A stretch of DNA of 64,000 nucleotides from contig CAKREY010000015.1 of assembly GCA_934318045.1 (NCBI GenBank), forward strand, positions 3,176 through 67,175, in the 5' to 3' direction. Positions 23,502-33,285 of this stretch are shown piece after piece. The translations under genes were made by a program, and so were the position numbers. This DNA comes from Coprococcus_C sp934318045. GTDB lineage: Bacteria > Bacillota > Clostridia > Lachnospirales > Lachnospiraceae. Each line of letters begins with the position of its first letter. The stretch's first letter is position 1. The notes below the pieces were generated by a model, which saw only the letters and a program-made list of their open reading frames with translations, ran no database searches and had not been told where the DNA came from.

Positions 23502-23547
23502 CCTATCAATTTAGTAGGATATTATCACATTCTGTATCACTTGTCAA
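23502..23547 (-). promoter_or_regulatory. cysK promoter with Rrf2/CymR-like operator
   Basis: Minus-strand -35 TTGACA (23542-23547) and -10 TAATAT (23519-23524), spacer 17 bp. Palindrome CCTATCAATTTAGTAGG on the plus strand (23502-23518) starts right after the -10 and covers the transcription start. It matches the metY operator at 13 of 17 bases. Confidence 0.8.
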
Positions 23548-23587
23548 CATTATCCAGCAAAAAAGCGAAACCATTTTTCACAGTTTC

Positions 23588-25939
23588 TTACTTTTTTGCC
23601 GCTGCTTTTATCAATGATTTTATATATCCAACTGCCTGCCCGTATTCTTCGTCGGAAATCTTCCGGTAAGAAAAGCCTGCCAGATTCAATATCCGGATCA
23701 CAGACGCTTTCTGCAAAGCCAGTATCTGCTTTTCGTCGGTATTTCTGACATGTGCAATCATACACGCAATCTGGGTTTCATAATTTTTACAGTTTTTTAA
23801 ATCCGGGTGTTTTTTCTCATACCGATGTGTCATACGACTATAGTACATAACAAGCTTATCATTATAGGATGCCTTCGCAAAGTGAATCGAATACAACATA
23901 GTTTTTATGCCATATCTGAAAATCAAAGCCAGCACAAAAAGTCCCGCAAGTCCTGCTAATACAAACAATATATTCCGGACAAGCTGATCCGATATCGTAA
24001 ATGCATTTGTATTTTCTGTCACGTCTGCATCTGCCTCTCCATCATCTCCACCCATCATGTCTGCAAACTCATCCCAGAAATTTGTTACATCTTCCTCTTC
24101 ATCCGAAGATGGCGTCACATCAACCGGATACCAGCCAAGCACCGAATCATAGATTTCCACCCACGCATGGGCGTCCGCATCTGTCACATTTACTTTTACA
24201 CAGGCAGTCTCCCCCAGTTCCGAATCCCCTTCGTAGTAGTCCGAATATGATTCGTCTTTCACAAGTTCTCCATCTAAGATCTGATCATAATCGATTGCAT
24301 ATCCTTCCACATAGCGGGCCGGGATTCCCATATACCGAAAAATCAGGACCGCCGCACTTGCAAAATAAGAGCAATATCCTTTTTTATTTTCTTCCAGGAA
24401 ATAATTGACAAAATCTTTTCGTTTCGGTGTCTTACCCGGGCGGACGGTATATGGATAATTCTCCTGATAATATTCCTTTAACCGTTTTACTGCCTGTTCG
24501 TTTGTCGCAATCGTCCCAATCGCAGCCGCTGCTTCCGAAACAGCCTCTATATTCTCATCCGGCACATACAAATCCATATCTGTATATGGCATTGTGTCAT
24601 AATCCACAGCAGTCTGGTTGTCATCGAGTCTCGGATAATAGGATACTTTATAGTTCCGGTCCGTAGATCCCTCAAGTACCTCATATGCATAGTATGGCCT
24701 GTATACGTCTGCTGGTCCATCCACACATTGAATCTCCATATTGGCATGAGACCCATACGCATATCCCTGTTCGTAACTCTTTTTTAATGCCTCCGCCTCC
24801 GCTTTGCTTGTTTTTATCGCATCATATCCACGGATTTCATCCATAGACGACCATTGGTTGGCATACGGATTGTACCGGACACCGGTAAATGACTTCAGGA
24901 AAATACGATTCGATGTATATGGTGCCATTTTGACAATCAGATCTGTCTGATTGTCCAGATAAACCGTTGACACAGCCCCAAGTTTTCCGCTTTCGAGGCC
25001 TCCATCATTACCGCCTCGTTGATAGAAGCCCTCGAGTCCATCCACAAGCAGTGTCGTCATCGCACGCATCGATAACTTTTTATATTTGTTTTCTATATAT
25101 CCTGTATTAAACGAATCGGCCGGCCGCAAAGAACCTGCACTCACAACGACAAACAACATCGTCACAACCGCAATCGCGCCAGCCTGTATCATGCCCTTTA
25201 CATCATAGACATACGAAACTTCCCGCTTTTTCTTTCCCTGTATCACAAATTTCCGGCTGCTTCTTTTTATGGATACCTGTGGACTGTAATGCCTGCCCGC
25301 CTTAAACACAACCGCCATTGAAATTCCCGCCAGCATCATAAGTTCATACAAAAGATCCGGTTCCTCTTTCATATAAAGCGGAATCAGATTCAAACTCATG
25401 ATAATAACGATTGCCGTTGCATATTGCATCCGTCTCGAGATATATACATTTAACAAAATATCCAGAACGATTCCGATAAACAACGCAACAAATGTGACTG
25501 TCACGTACCGGTTCCCGATTTTTTCCTGATACAGTTTCTGGACGTCCACATCAAAATACTGTGCTGCCTGATCAACGGTGATATTCACAACCGCATAAAA
25601 CCCACTGTTGATATAATCCCGGAATATCAATACTAAAAAAGCAAAACTCACAAACAAAAACAGATACCCTAGATTTTCTACCAGCAAGCGGTAATATAGC
25701 ATCGCACATCCAAGTGACACAAGCAGGATGATCGCATGGCATAGTCCTACCTGAAAACGAATGTTAAAAGCTGTCAGATAAAAGCCTATACTTCCCATAG
25801 AAAGAAGATAGACAATGAATCCTTTCAACAGCAGGGTAAGTACCCGGTTTTCCTTCTTCTCGAAGAATTCTTCCTGCAGGTACACGCCCTCGCACAGCTC
25901 CATCGGTTCAATTGTATCCACATTCGTCTTTTTTGCCAT
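23588..25939 (-). CDS. Membrane transglutaminase-like protein (TgpA type)
   Basis: 783 residues. About six transmembrane helices occupy residues 28-205, one helix lies near 250-272, then a long extracytoplasmic part, and a final helix near 655-680 with a cytoplasmic tail. The transglutaminase-like core has Cys in GYCSYFASAAVLIFRYMG, His in DAHAWVEIYD and Asp in GWYPVDVTPS, so the triad is complete. Such proteins occur with MoxR and DUF58 partners, as here, with gaps of 8 and 3 bp. The exact reaction (protease or crosslinking) is unknown. Confidence 0.88.
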   Translation of the reverse strand: MAKKTNVDTIEPMELCEGVYLQEEFFEKKENRVLTLLLKGFIVYLLSMGSIGFYLTAFNIRFQVGLCHAIILLVSLGCAMLYYRLLVENLGYLFLFVSFAFLVLIFRDYINSGFYAVVNITVDQAAQYFDVDVQKLYQEKIGNRYVTVTFVALFIGIVLDILLNVYISRRMQYATAIVIIMSLNLIPLYMKEEPDLLYELMMLAGISMAVVFKAGRHYSPQVSIKRSSRKFVIQGKKKREVSYVYDVKGMIQAGAIAVVTMLFVVVSAGSLRPADSFNTGYIENKYKKLSMRAMTTLLVDGLEGFYQRGGNDGGLESGKLGAVSTVYLDNQTDLIVKMAPYTSNRIFLKSFTGVRYNPYANQWSSMDEIRGYDAIKTSKAEAEALKKSYEQGYAYGSHANMEIQCVDGPADVYRPYYAYEVLEGSTDRNYKVSYYPRLDDNQTAVDYDTMPYTDMDLYVPDENIEAVSEAAAAIGTIATNEQAVKRLKEYYQENYPYTVRPGKTPKRKDFVNYFLEENKKGYCSYFASAAVLIFRYMGIPARYVEGYAIDYDQILDGELVKDESYSDYYEGDSELGETACVKVNVTDADAHAWVEIYDSVLGWYPVDVTPSSDEEEDVTNFWDEFADMMGGDDGEADADVTENTNAFTISDQLVRNILFVLAGLAGLFVLALIFRYGIKTMLYSIHFAKASYNDKLVMYYSRMTHRYEKKHPDLKNCKNYETQIACMIAHVRNTDEKQILALQKASVIRILNLAGFSYRKISDEEYGQAVGYIKSLIKAAAKK

Positions 25940-25947
25940 TCTAAAAC

Positions 25948-26988
25948 CTACTCATTTTCCCGCACAACCATCTGTGCGCCCTGTCCATCTGTATATACAT
26001 GCAGATATGCGTGCATCTCCGGGTGTACAAGCGCCATGTGTTCCGCCGCTTCATTTGGATTTTTGTACGTTTTTTCGTAGTACATGCGTGTAAATGCCGC
26101 ATCCAGATCTTCTTTATAGTCAATTCTCATATCTTCATATTCATACCGGTTTGCACTCCAATACAAAAGCCGCACGGTCGTCTGTGCCTGAATCAGTTCC
26201 AATATGACCGAATACGTCATCGTAAGAACTGCGCTAAGTTCTATCGGGCGGCCAAGGAAAAGCTCCGGCACAATCACGAGTTGATGATCCGACATGCTGA
26301 CACGGTCTTTTACCATCAAAATATCCCGTTTGGCAGAGAGTTTCCAGTGGATACTCATCAATTTATCGCCGGGGATATATTCCCGTATTTCCTGCACATC
26401 CGAAAAATCATTTCCCCGTTTTGAACTTTCCTCGCTCTCGAGCATTCCCTGTTCGAGCGCAGTTTTCTCATAAGGGATATCCGGAACTGCGCGCGGAAGA
26501 ATACTTTGTTCTGCGGCTGATTCCACTCGTTTTTTTAGTCGAAAAAATCCCATTAAATCTTTGATGTATACACAGGAGACACCGATCCGGATGATTCCCG
26601 GATACATAGCTGTGACAGGGAGTGTGAGCGTATATCCTTTCCCTGCATGAACCGGAATCGAAAAAATCTGCTGTCCAATCGTCTCAAACAGGGTGTTCTC
26701 CACATTCACAACAAGCTTCGTGTCAAGGGATACAAACCACGTCGGATTTTTGACCCGGATTGTAAAATACGCAGTCTCCCCCTGAACCCCACGGGAATCC
26801 TGCGTACACATGACTTCCACATTCAGATATCGCCGCAGGAAAAGTGCAGCAAGAAGTGAAAGCACAGGTCCTGCCAGCATCAAAACGAGCGCAAGAAAAT
26901 AAAAATGGCTATGTAGAAATATATAGATTACGCCTGTTACCGCCACCAGTATGCCATATCCAATTATGCGAAAAATATATTCTGCCAA
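25948..26988 (-). CDS. DUF58 domain protein
   Basis: 346 residues. Two N-terminal transmembrane segments (residues 10-50), a beta-rich region, then the DUF58 signature REYIPGDKLMSIHWKLSAKRDILMVKD around residues 208-234 in a VWA-like domain. DUF58 proteins pair with MoxR AAA ATPases, which are thought to act as chaperones for metal-binding or assembly steps. It sits between the MoxR gene (3 bp) and the transglutaminase gene (8 bp). Confidence 0.9.
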   Translation of the reverse strand: MAEYIFRIIGYGILVAVTGVIYIFLHSHFYFLALVLMLAGPVLSLLAALFLRRYLNVEVMCTQDSRGVQGETAYFTIRVKNPTWFVSLDTKLVVNVENTLFETIGQQIFSIPVHAGKGYTLTLPVTAMYPGIIRIGVSCVYIKDLMGFFRLKKRVESAAEQSILPRAVPDIPYEKTALEQGMLESEESSKRGNDFSDVQEIREYIPGDKLMSIHWKLSAKRDILMVKDRVSMSDHQLVIVPELFLGRPIELSAVLTMTYSVILELIQAQTTVRLLYWSANRYEYEDMRIDYKEDLDAAFTRMYYEKTYKNPNEAAEHMALVHPEMHAYLHVYTDGQGAQMVVRENE

Positions 26989-26991
26989 ACT

Positions 26992-27927
26992 TTATACCCT
27001 CGGTGCTGCCACCTGCGCAACCAGCATGCCGATTGCCTGCTGCATCGTAATCCCCTGTGCCTTTCCACGTGCTGAAAGCTTCACACGATGTCCTAACACA
27101 TCGCGTGCCACATCCTGCACATCCTTCGCACACACATAATCTCTGCCGTCAATCACTGCCATCGCTTTTGCCATACGCAAAAGCGCGATCGTACCTCGCG
27201 GACTCGCTCCCATTGAGAAAATCTCCATCGTCCGGGTTGCCTCCACCAGATTTACAATATACTCATAGATATCCTCTTTTACATAGAGATTATTTGTCAT
27301 TGTACGCAGCGCAAGCACCTCTTCTTTTGAGATCACTTCCTGCACTTTTGAAACCGGCTTTTCCGCATTTCCCTTCAGGATTGCCACTGCATCTGCGTGA
27401 CTTGGATACCCCATCGACAGGCAGACCATAAAACGGTCCAACTGAGATTCCGGCAGCATCTGCGTACCGGAAGAGCCATACGGGTTCTCCGTCGCAATGA
27501 CTACAAACGGATCCGGCAGCGGTCGGGTCACGCCATCGACCGTTGCTGTTTTTTCTTCCATAACCTCAAGCAATGCGGACTGTGTCTTCGGCGAGGTACG
27601 ATTGATCTCATCCGCTAAGAACAGATTTGTAAAAACCGCACCTTCACGGTATTCAAATTCCTTGGTGGCAGCGTTATACATTGAAAAGCCCAAAATATCA
27701 CTTGGCAGTACATCCGGCGTAAACTGCACACGCTTATAGTGCATCGACATACTCTTTGCAAATGTTGTCGCAAGCGTCGTCTTGCCTACCCCCGGAATAT
27801 CCTCCATCAGAATATGTCCACCCGCGATCACGGCGGCAAGAACCTTCTTTACGACATCCTCCTTGCCTTTGATCACTTTATTGACTTCTATCTGCACTTG
27901 ATCTAATTTCTGCTGCATTCCGTCCAT
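26992..27927 (-). CDS. MoxR-family AAA+ ATPase
   Basis: 311 residues. Walker A GVGKTTLA in EDIPGVGKTTLATTFAKSM, Walker B FLADEINRTSPKTQSALLEVM, the MoxR stretch ATENPYGSSGTQMLPESQLDRFM, and SPRGTIALLRMAKA near the C-terminus. It is a hexameric chaperone-like ATPase acting with DUF58 proteins. Here it lies 15 bp after the sigma-like membrane protein gene in one operon. Confidence 0.94.
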   Translation of the reverse strand: MDGMQQKLDQVQIEVNKVIKGKEDVVKKVLAAVIAGGHILMEDIPGVGKTTLATTFAKSMSMHYKRVQFTPDVLPSDILGFSMYNAATKEFEYREGAVFTNLFLADEINRTSPKTQSALLEVMEEKTATVDGVTRPLPDPFVVIATENPYGSSGTQMLPESQLDRFMVCLSMGYPSHADAVAILKGNAEKPVSKVQEVISKEEVLALRTMTNNLYVKEDIYEYIVNLVEATRTMEIFSMGASPRGTIALLRMAKAMAVIDGRDYVCAKDVQDVARDVLGHRVKLSARGKAQGITMQQAIGMLVAQVAAPRV

Positions 27928-27942
27928 ACAGTTACCTCCTGC

Positions 27943-30900
27943 CTACTCCATATTCTTCGATCCAACCTCTGAGCCACCCCACTCAACGACGGTAAATCCT
28001 TTTCTCTTTGGAGCTGTCAATACTTGTGGTTTTATATCTATTTTTTCATCCACCGATTTCCATGCCATAAAAATACGAATGGTAGTATCCGGCAATGGAT
28101 CAATATCCAATACCGCATTATCCGTATAAGCGGTTGTCTGGAATGAAATAATGTTATATTTGTTATTCTGCATACGCGGCAGCCAATATATAATAAACTC
28201 GTTTGCCTCTTTTCTCGTGAGTCCGAGTTTCTCAAGTGATTCCTCCAAAAATGCCGCAGTGTCTTTCCCTTCCACGCAGAATCCTCTCGACATATCAAAT
28301 GGCTGATTTGTAACGCCTTCCCAATATAAATAGTTATACTGCTTTCCATCCGCATCGTACAACGTGCCATCCGGCTCTGCGGTTACTTTCCATCCATCTC
28401 TATAATCCGGATAGGTACATGTCAATTTTCCATTACAATGCAGCTTGACCGAAACCTCCTCGCGCTTTTCCGGATATAGATATATCACGGGCTTTTCCTC
28501 ACCCAAATACGACATATCCATGTCATAAATAAATACCGATTTTACCTCATACCATTCTGACACTTGATCTGCAATATACTCATCTGTGCCGGTTGTAGCA
28601 TCGCCGAGTTCCACACGAAGAATGGAGCCGGCCTCTAAATAAAGATCATTCGAATCAAACTGCAATTTCGTATCCGGCATAAACACAAGACCTATCTCCC
28701 TGCCATCGGTTGTCTTTAACTGTGCATTTCCATCATCATAATAATACAAAGCAAGCGTACCATCCAAATAAACCGCATCACTTGCAGGTACTTCTGCCTC
28801 TTTTGTCTTTGGAACGGTCGCATCAAACAGAGATGTACTATCATTTACCGAAACCGTCAATTGATATTGTTCCGACATCCCTGCATCTGGATTTTTTGTA
28901 ATCATTATATTAAATATTTCGCTGTCTGCTCCAATCATACCGGCAGTTAATTTCGATTTATATTCTTCATTTGCAGTAATATTCTGAATACCTCTTCTTC
29001 TGAAAAAAGTTTCAAAATCCTGATAATCACCAGTTGTTTCATCTGTTGGATCATCCACAGAAGAATAATCGTAATAATTATGGGATCCCAGCCCCTTGAT
29101 TACTCCATTTTCAAATACATACTCTTCTTCTCTCTGACTAATATACAGTGATGAGTTATCATAATCAGATTTTTTATCAAGGTAACTATAGTCGCTGTTA
29201 TAATAACTGTCATATACAAACTTATTATCCTGTACTTTTATTATCTGATACTTTATGTCTGAATATATATTTTCATTTGTTCCGGTATCATAATCGTCGT
29301 CTGTATAAAAATACTCATATGGAATTGCGATATGCCAAAACTCCTGCTGATATAAGCATAATGCCTTTTGTCCGTCACAATCAACCAAATCGGTTGATAT
29401 CCGCACTTCTCTATAATCATTTGGTTCAATCCCTGCATTTTGCATACTGAAAAACATATTTCCTGTATAGCCCTCACTAAATGCATTGTAAGCGCCGGCA
29501 AAACCAAGTGTCTGACAATCGCATAATGTCACAGAATCTTCATTTCTTTTATACAAACTTGCTTCAATGAAATCCCCCCCTTTTTCGCCTTGATCCATTC
29601 GGAATACAATTAACTCCTTTGTACCATCTCCATCATAATCTTCAATTGAAGATGAGAGAATCCCATTATTCGCAGAAATCCAGTTTGGCGCTTCCCAATT
29701 ATAATCATCGGAATATTGGATATCAACCGTCTGACCATTTAGATCCAAAGCTCCATACAACGGAAGCAGATTTTCATTCATATACTTCACATAAATCTGC
29801 TCATCTGTAAGAGTGTTGTTCTGCGTTAACATTTCCGTTGTTCCATCTGCATCCGTTATGGTTGCATCACTTGCTGTTGCCACCACCGGCGCCGGATCTG
29901 CAGGATCTGCCTGATGTTCTGTAATCACATGATGGGCTGCTACACCGCCGCCAACTGCCAAAGCTGTCGCAACTGCACCAATTGTTATCTTCCCACCAAC
30001 CGTTGCGAAAAACGCTCCAATTCCTTTTCCAGCTGCTACTTTACCTACGGTTGCAACGGCTGTTCCTGCCACACCATTTCCGGCTGCCCCACCTGCCGCA
30101 GCTACTGCAACATTTCCAGCTGCCCCACCTGCCGCAGCACTGTTTCCAACCACACCTGCAACTCCTGCATAGCCGCCAGCGGATCCTACCGCAGACGCTC
30201 CATATGCTGCTCCGGACGTTCCCATCGCTGCATAGCCGCCGGACATTCCGGCAGCAGATCCTGCCGCTCCGGCTCCTCCTGCAACCGCATCTGCACCAGT
30301 CAAAGCCATCCCGGCTGCTATAGCGCCGGTTCCGGTTGCAAGTACACCGCAGACTTTACCTATCCGATCCACCAGTTTCTGTGGCACCTGACAATAATAG
30401 GCATCTTCCTGCTCAAAATATTGCACCCATGGGGCTATCTCACACATAGATACGGAAGGATCCGATTCCAATGCCAAAAGATTGGTCTTGATTGTATACT
30501 TTGCATGTGCAAGAATTGTAAGTACTGCCTGTTCCGTCACCCCAAGATCCTGTGCAATCCGTTCTGTGGCACGATTTCCGCAATAATGTGAGACTAACAC
30601 CATACGTTCATAATCATTGAGTTCTGAAAACAGAATATCCCGTACATAATGTTGTTTTTCCTGACTCTCCGCTACAGTTGCCGGAATAACAAATTCACCG
30701 ATCTCTGTGTTTTCCATCTCTTCCGGAAACGACCAGCTTCTTTCACGTACATACGCAGCACACACGCGTTCTGCAATTCCATATATATAGCCATAAAAAT
30801 CAGCTGCACCGGGAAGCCCTGCAAGCGTTCTTCCCAATTCCTCATAAATATACTGCACTCCATCCAAAATTTCATCTTCCGAAAAACTTCTATTTCCAAA

Positions 30901-31026
30901 CAGATATCGTACATATGTGTACACATACTGCACAGATTCCTCAACAATAACGGAAAACGCACTGGTCTGTCCATTTATATATGCATAAATTGCTTGTTCT
31001 AACGCTGGTGTAATTGCCTCATTCAT
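27943..31026 (-). CDS. Membrane-anchored sigma-70-like protein with large extracytoplasmic domain
   Basis: 1027 residues. Residues 1-175 resemble an ECF sigma factor: region 2 around SEDEILDGVQYIYEELG to GYIYGIAERVCAAYVRERS, region 4 around LNDYERMVLVSHYCGNRA and IAQDLGVTEQAVLTILAHAK. Then comes a Gly/Ala-rich stretch (about 215-335), one transmembrane segment (about 340-362, GKITIGAVATALAVGGGVAA) and an exported part with a DYDGDGTKELIVF calcium-type loop and a C-terminal module beginning KPVIYLYPEK (last 185 residues). No anti-sigma gene is adjacent. ATG at 31024-31026 follows GGGGAGG. It starts the MoxR-DUF58-transglutaminase operon. Whether it works as a sigma factor is unproven. Confidence 0.85.
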   Translation of the reverse strand: MNEAITPALEQAIYAYINGQTSAFSVIVEESVQYVYTYVRYLFGNRSFSEDEILDGVQYIYEELGRTLAGLPGAADFYGYIYGIAERVCAAYVRERSWSFPEEMENTEIGEFVIPATVAESQEKQHYVRDILFSELNDYERMVLVSHYCGNRATERIAQDLGVTEQAVLTILAHAKYTIKTNLLALESDPSVSMCEIAPWVQYFEQEDAYYCQVPQKLVDRIGKVCGVLATGTGAIAAGMALTGADAVAGGAGAAGSAAGMSGGYAAMGTSGAAYGASAVGSAGGYAGVAGVVGNSAAAGGAAGNVAVAAAGGAAGNGVAGTAVATVGKVAAGKGIGAFFATVGGKITIGAVATALAVGGGVAAHHVITEHQADPADPAPVVATASDATITDADGTTEMLTQNNTLTDEQIYVKYMNENLLPLYGALDLNGQTVDIQYSDDYNWEAPNWISANNGILSSSIEDYDGDGTKELIVFRMDQGEKGGDFIEASLYKRNEDSVTLCDCQTLGFAGAYNAFSEGYTGNMFFSMQNAGIEPNDYREVRISTDLVDCDGQKALCLYQQEFWHIAIPYEYFYTDDDYDTGTNENIYSDIKYQIIKVQDNKFVYDSYYNSDYSYLDKKSDYDNSSLYISQREEEYVFENGVIKGLGSHNYYDYSSVDDPTDETTGDYQDFETFFRRRGIQNITANEEYKSKLTAGMIGADSEIFNIMITKNPDAGMSEQYQLTVSVNDSTSLFDATVPKTKEAEVPASDAVYLDGTLALYYYDDGNAQLKTTDGREIGLVFMPDTKLQFDSNDLYLEAGSILRVELGDATTGTDEYIADQVSEWYEVKSVFIYDMDMSYLGEEKPVIYLYPEKREEVSVKLHCNGKLTCTYPDYRDGWKVTAEPDGTLYDADGKQYNYLYWEGVTNQPFDMSRGFCVEGKDTAAFLEESLEKLGLTRKEANEFIIYWLPRMQNNKYNIISFQTTAYTDNAVLDIDPLPDTTIRIFMAWKSVDEKIDIKPQVLTAPKRKGFTVVEWGGSEVGSKNME
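30077..30138. repeat. 36-bp repeat inside the Gly/Ala-rich coding region
   Basis: A 26-bp segment at 30077-30102 recurs at 30113-30138 with one difference (period 36 bp), encoding repeated AAGGAAGN units of the Gly/Ala-rich linker. Slippage could vary linker length between strains. Confidence 0.7.
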
Positions 31027-31060
31027 TGTCTGCCTCCCCGCAATATTCATTTCAATTACT

Positions 31061-32230
31061 TTATTTTACGATTCCGAGCTTCTTTGCCTCATCCGATACT
31101 GCCTTGGCAACGACCTTTGCCACTCTCTCATCAAAAGCACCCGGAATGATATACTCCTCATTTAGTTCCTCATCCGTTACAATCGAAGCAATCGCCTTGG
31201 CTGCCGCAATCTTCATCTCTTCTGTGATTGCCGTTGCCTTTGCATCGAGTGCACCACGGAAAATACCCGGGAATACAAGGACATTGTTAATCTGATTTGG
31301 ATAATCCGAACGTCCGGTAGCCATCACGCGCACGCCACCCTTCTTTGCCTCGTCCGGCATAATCTCCGGTGTCGGATTTGCCATCGCGAATACAATCGGA
31401 TCTTTTGCCATTGATGCGACCATTTCTGCCGTTACAATATTCGGTGCGGATACGCCGATAAAGACATCCTTGCCCTTCATAATCTCTGCAAGTGCACCTG
31501 TCTGCTTATCCTTGTTTGTCACCTCTGCCATCGCTGCCTGTGCCGGATTCATCCAATCCTCACCCGGGCAGAGCGCACCATTCTTGTCAACCAATACAAC
31601 ATTTCCGATACCAAGTGCAAGCAGCAGCTTACAGATAGAAATACCGGCAGACCCGGCGCCATTGATCACGACATTTGCCTTGTCAAATGGTTTTCCAACC
31701 AGCTTCAATGCATTGAGAAGGCCTGCGGATACGACAATGGCTGTACCATGCTGATCGTCATGGAATACCGGAATATCGAGTTCTTCTTTCAGACGTCTCT
31801 CGATTTCAAAGCAACGTGGTGCAGAGATGTCTTCCAGGTTGATACCACCGAATACCGGCGCGATCCGCTTTACGGTTTCCACGATCTCATCGACATCCTT
31901 TGTATCCAGACAAATCGGAAATGCATCCACACCAGCAAAACGCTTAAATAAAACAGATTTTCCTTCCATAACCGGAATCGCTGCCTCCGGTCCGATATCG
32001 CCAAGTCCAAGTACGGCTGTGCCATCGGATACAACAGCGACAGTATTCGCTTTGCATGTATATTTGTATACGTCAGCCGGATTTGCATGGATCTTGCGGC
32101 ATGGCTCTGCAACGCCCGGTGTATAAGCGGTACTTAAATCATCGCGGTTATTGATAGGCACTTTCGATACGACTTCGAGTTTTCCGTGGTTTTCTTCATG
32201 CATTTTTAAGCTCAATTGATTGTAGTCCAT
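31061..32230 (-). CDS. NAD(P)-dependent malic enzyme (short form)
   Basis: 389 residues, typical of the short bacterial malic enzyme. Seen: LSTAYTPGVAEPCRKI, SDGTAVLGLGDIGPEAAIPVMEGKS, FGGINLEDISAPRCFEIE, PVFHDDQHGTAIV, the dinucleotide loop INGAGSAGISICKLL, and FAMANPTPEIMPDEA. It decarboxylates malate to pyruvate and reduces NAD(P)+. Cofactor choice cannot be read. It lies between a small coiled-coil gene and the sigma-like gene, both on the same strand. Confidence 0.95.
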   Translation of the reverse strand: MDYNQLSLKMHEENHGKLEVVSKVPINNRDDLSTAYTPGVAEPCRKIHANPADVYKYTCKANTVAVVSDGTAVLGLGDIGPEAAIPVMEGKSVLFKRFAGVDAFPICLDTKDVDEIVETVKRIAPVFGGINLEDISAPRCFEIERRLKEELDIPVFHDDQHGTAIVVSAGLLNALKLVGKPFDKANVVINGAGSAGISICKLLLALGIGNVVLVDKNGALCPGEDWMNPAQAAMAEVTNKDKQTGALAEIMKGKDVFIGVSAPNIVTAEMVASMAKDPIVFAMANPTPEIMPDEAKKGGVRVMATGRSDYPNQINNVLVFPGIFRGALDAKATAITEEMKIAAAKAIASIVTDEELNEEYIIPGAFDERVAKVVAKAVSDEAKKLGIVK

Positions 32231-32254
32231 TTTTTATTCCTCTGCTTTCTTATT

Positions 32255-32515
32255 TTAGTTCATCTTCACATGATCGATTTCTTCATTGCATTTTTTGATT
32301 GACTCTTTTGCAGCGTCAATCTTCTCTACTAACGGTGCAAATTCCGGATCCATCTGTGCACCTTCTTTTACTTTGTTGTAGAAGATCTCACCGATTGCCT
32401 CGTATGTCTCCTTGATATTTGCCTTTTCTTTGCTGATTTTCGCTTTGAGCTTTGTAACTTCCACGGCATCACCAGCTTCACTTTTGACTGTCTTTACAAA
32501 ATCCTTAAATGCCAT
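32255..32515 (-). CDS. Small helical/coiled-coil protein
   Basis: 86 residues, charged and predicted mostly helical (VTKLKAKISKEKANIKETYEAIGEIFYNKVKE), with a single cysteine near the end. No membrane segment or known catalytic motif. Similar small helical proteins occur widely in Lachnospiraceae without a known role. It starts after TAGGAGGA and precedes the malic enzyme gene by 24 bp. Confidence 0.7.
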   Translation of the reverse strand: MAFKDFVKTVKSEAGDAVEVTKLKAKISKEKANIKETYEAIGEIFYNKVKEGAQMDPEFAPLVEKIDAAKESIKKCNEEIDHVKMN

Positions 32516-32545
32516 CTTCCTATCCTCCTATACGTTTTTATTGTA

Positions 32546-33241
32546 TTAACAGGTGCTGCCTGTATTTTTATATTTCTTCAATCCATACTTCTGTCCAAAC
32601 AGGTTCGCCACGGTGCAAACCAGATTTGCGATCAACACATACAAATAAATGGTATACAGTCCTATTTGTTTATGTATCTCCACTCTGGAGAACATATTTG
32701 CGATATCACTTGTCTTTGAATATCCGATCAGATAAAGTACCAATGTAGCGACTGCCAGCACCGTCATCAAAACAGCGACGGAAACGATTGGTTTTTTCTT
32801 TGGATTCATGGCTGTTACCGTACTTATGAGAGAAAGAATAACCTGTACTGCCATCAGCAATCCCATCACATACAGAAAAATGCGGAGGGACGGACTAAAG
32901 TCTACAGCGAGCAGATTATCACTCAAAAGCACAATATCCGTCTGTGTCTCATCATACAAGGTCTGCAAAATATAATAAAAGCCCCTTGCTGCCACGATCA
33001 TTGCTACCACTGCTGATACAGCTGCCATAATTGTCATAAGCATCGACATACCGGAATAAAAATTCATCCGGATATCCGTTGCATCTGAACCGGAAGCCAC
33101 ATTTGTTTCCACGTGCACCGGTTCTTTTTTTTCTTCCGTCGCTTTCGATAAATCTACCTTTTTCTTTTCCGTAGCTACCTGTTGCAACTGGACCTTTTTT
33201 TCCTGTTGTCTTTCCTTTTTGCTCTTACTCATCTTCTCCAT
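32546..33241 (-). CDS. Hypothetical membrane protein with charged N-terminus
   Basis: 231 residues. The first 45 are highly charged (SKSKKERQQEKKVQLQQ and onwards), followed by about four hydrophobic segments (roughly 62-88, 115-140, 147-170, 190-215). I do not recognise it. An ATG four codons downstream is an alternative start, since AGGAGG is only two bases from the first. Confidence 0.6.
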   Translation of the reverse strand: MEKMSKSKKERQQEKKVQLQQVATEKKKVDLSKATEEKKEPVHVETNVASGSDATDIRMNFYSGMSMLMTIMAAVSAVVAMIVAARGFYYILQTLYDETQTDIVLLSDNLLAVDFSPSLRIFLYVMGLLMAVQVILSLISTVTAMNPKKKPIVSVAVLMTVLAVATLVLYLIGYSKTSDIANMFSRVEIHKQIGLYTIYLYVLIANLVCTVANLFGQKYGLKKYKNTGSTC

Positions 33242-33285
33242 CTCCTCCTATCACATATCACCGAATGATTCCGTATGTGTTTCGT

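Noticed and set aside
5599..23547. Dissimilatory sulfate reduction island
   Set aside because: AprBA is present, but there is no dsrAB, QmoABC or Sat of the single-chain type, and the genes are embedded with sulfate uptake, cysK and metY, which points to assimilation.
29940..30320. CRISPR-like or satellite repeat array
   Set aside because: The repetition is low-complexity Gly/Ala coding sequence in one open frame, with only one clear 36-bp period repeat and no spacers.
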